Source: Bifidobacteriaceae bacterium (GTDB lineage: Bacteria; Actinomycetota; Actinomycetes; Actinomycetales; WQXJ01). Taken from it: a DNA stretch of 6,267 bases. The position numbers were made by a program, and so were the translations under genes. Within the stretch, counting starts at the first letter, position 1. Each line of letters begins with the position of its first letter. Of the stretch, positions 5,264 through 6,267 are shown piece by piece. The notes under the pieces are model-generated. The model worked only from the letters and a program-made list of their open reading frames with translations. It did not search any database and had not been told where the DNA came from. The stretch spans positions 1 through 6,267 of the forward strand of contig JAISCU010000379.1 of the NCBI GenBank assembly GCA_031265345.1, given 5' to 3'.

Positions 5264-6267
5264 GGCGCTGTGAGATTACCTGAGTGACGCCATCGTCCCT
5301 CATGGTTACGCCATACAGGGCGTCGGCAATCTCCATGGTCCGCTTTTGGTGGGTGACTATCAGGATCTGAGAGGTCGAGCGCAGTTCGGCCACGATGTCC
5401 AGCAGCCGGCTCAGGTTGACCTCGTCCAACGCGGCCTCGACCTCGTCCATGACGTAGAAAGGGCTCGGCCGGGCCATGAAGATGGCCAGCACGAACGCCA
5501 CGGCGACCAGCGCCCGCTCGCCCCCGGATAGCAGCGACAGGCGTTTGACGGACTTGCCGGCCGGTCGGGCCTCGACATCCACGCCTGTTGTCAGCATGTT
5601 CTGCGGGTCGGTGGCGATCAACCGGCCCTGGCCACCCGGGAAAAGACGAGCAAATGCCACCGCGAAGGCGTCTGCCGTGTCGCGGTACGCCTCGGCGAAC
5701 ACCGCCTCAACGCGAGCGTCGACCTCCCGCACCACACGGAGTAGGTCCTCGCGGGACTTACGCAGATCGGCCAGCTGGTCGGTGAGGAACCGGTGGCGTT
5801 CTTCGAGCGCTTGGTACTCCTCCAGCGCCAAGGGGTTCACCCGCCCGAGCAACGCCAGCGCCCGTTCCGCCGCCCGCAGCCGTTTCTCCTGTTCGGCGCG
5901 TACATAGGGGATCGTTGCGGCTGCCGCGCCGTCGGGGCCGCCGGCCGGATCATCGGCCACCGATACGTCGCGATCGGGGCCGTATTCGGAGATGAGGTTC
6001 TCCGGTTCCATCCCCAATTCGTCGACCGACCTGTTGCCTATCGCCTCGATCCTCAGGCGAATGGTCTGGCGGGCCATCTCGTCGCGGTGGGCAGCGTCGG
6101 TCAGATCGGCCAATTCGCTGCGAGTCTCCTCGACGGTCCGCCTGAGCTGAGAGATTTCTGTCTCACGGGCGTCCCTGGCCGCCTCAAGTTGGTCGCGGCG
6201 CGCGCCAACGCTGGTCGCGGCCGCGCCTACGAGTTCCGCCAACTGACCGAGACCCACCTCGACGGCC
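5196..6267 (-). CDS. smc: Chromosome segregation protein SMC, C-terminal part (5' end beyond right edge)
   Basis: The visible part is 356 aa of a protein normally about 1,150-1,200 aa; the frame is open to the edge, so GTG 6257 is internal. Residues here count from that GTG. Coiled-coil sequence covers about 17-70 and 119-200, with the conserved YVRAEQEKRL and NPLALEEYQALEERHRFL between them. The C-terminal ATPase head follows: signature LSGGERAL (243-250), Walker B FYVMDEVEAALD (267-278, D271-E272), D-loop ALDEVN and switch histidine ILIVTHQKRTME (H303). It closes with YGVTMRDDGVTQVISQRL. The Walker A half lies in the N-terminal head outside the window. With ScpA/ScpB, SMC condenses and segregates the chromosome. 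The last 21 residues (333-353), rich in Pro and Thr, go past the conserved core and lie antisense to the transporter gene. Confidence 0.95.
   Translation of the reverse strand, partial: AVEVGLGQLAELVGAAATSVGARRDQLEAARDARETEISQLRRTVEETRSELADLTDAAHRDEMARQTIRLRIEAIGNRSVDELGMEPENLISEYGPDRDVSVADDPAGGPDGAAAATIPYVRAEQEKRLRAAERALALLGRVNPLALEEYQALEERHRFLTDQLADLRKSREDLLRVVREVDARVEAVFAEAYRDTADAFAVAFARLFPGGQGRLIATDPQNMLTTGVDVEARPAGKSVKRLSLLSGGERALVAVAFVLAIFMARPSPFYVMDEVEAALDEVNLSRLLDIVAELRSTSQILIVTHQKRTMEIADALYGVTMRDDGVTQVISQRLTDGQAPRPLLRTPGATPGPTP

Noticed and set aside
5225..5270. GC-rich hairpin between transporter and smc as a bidirectional terminator
   Set aside because: GGCC-rich self-complementarity is present, but there is no T run on either strand and the region is coding on both strands.

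Overview
The window is high-GC DNA with G/C-biased third codon positions, GTG as well as ATG starts, few Shine-Dalgarno sites, and promoter-like boxes sitting 6-8 nt in front of start codons. Together with an NarL-type kinase carrying a multi-pass N-terminal sensor and an actinobacterial-looking SMC protein, this points to chromosomal DNA of an actinomycete (Actinomycetota). I cannot name a genus. I see no mobile elements, CRISPR array, tRNA or rRNA; this looks like ordinary core chromosome.

Layout: (1) At the left edge, on the minus strand, lies the N-terminal 77 codons of a probably secreted or membrane-anchored protein of unknown function. (2) A divergent plus-strand series follows: a membrane-anchored DUF218/YdcF/SanA-like protein (402-1139), a multi-pass NarL/DesK-type sensor histidine kinase (about 1239-2765), its LuxR-type response regulator (2826-3491), nucleoside diphosphate kinase ndk (3583-4014) and a major facilitator transporter (4031-5263). 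(3) On the minus strand, running in from the right edge, is the C-terminal 356 residues of the chromosome-segregation ATPase SMC (5196-6267). It converges on the transporter and overlaps its 3' end by 68 bp.

How it works together: kinase and regulator are an obvious cognate pair 60 bp apart. The transporter follows ndk by 16 bp, so those two are probably cotranscribed. Three genes (the SanA-like gene, the regulator and ndk) each have a TANNNT -10-like box 6-8 nt before the start codon, the spacing expected of leaderless mRNAs, so the plus-strand genes may be separate transcription units rather than one operon.

The most unusual structure is between the regulator and ndk. A 37-bp perfect direct repeat (3484-3520 and 3549-3585) holds the regulator stop codon, a TAACGT -10-like box and an ATG. 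Weaker similarity to its left suggests a tandem duplication of the regulator's 3' end plus the ndk start region: 71 bp at 3450-3520 and 65 bp at 3521-3585. This creates a second leaderless start that would encode a 12-residue peptide ending just upstream of ndk. The second notable structure is at the right: the conserved SMC core ends at the transporter's stop codon, and its last 21 residues are written antisense to the transporter's 3' end.
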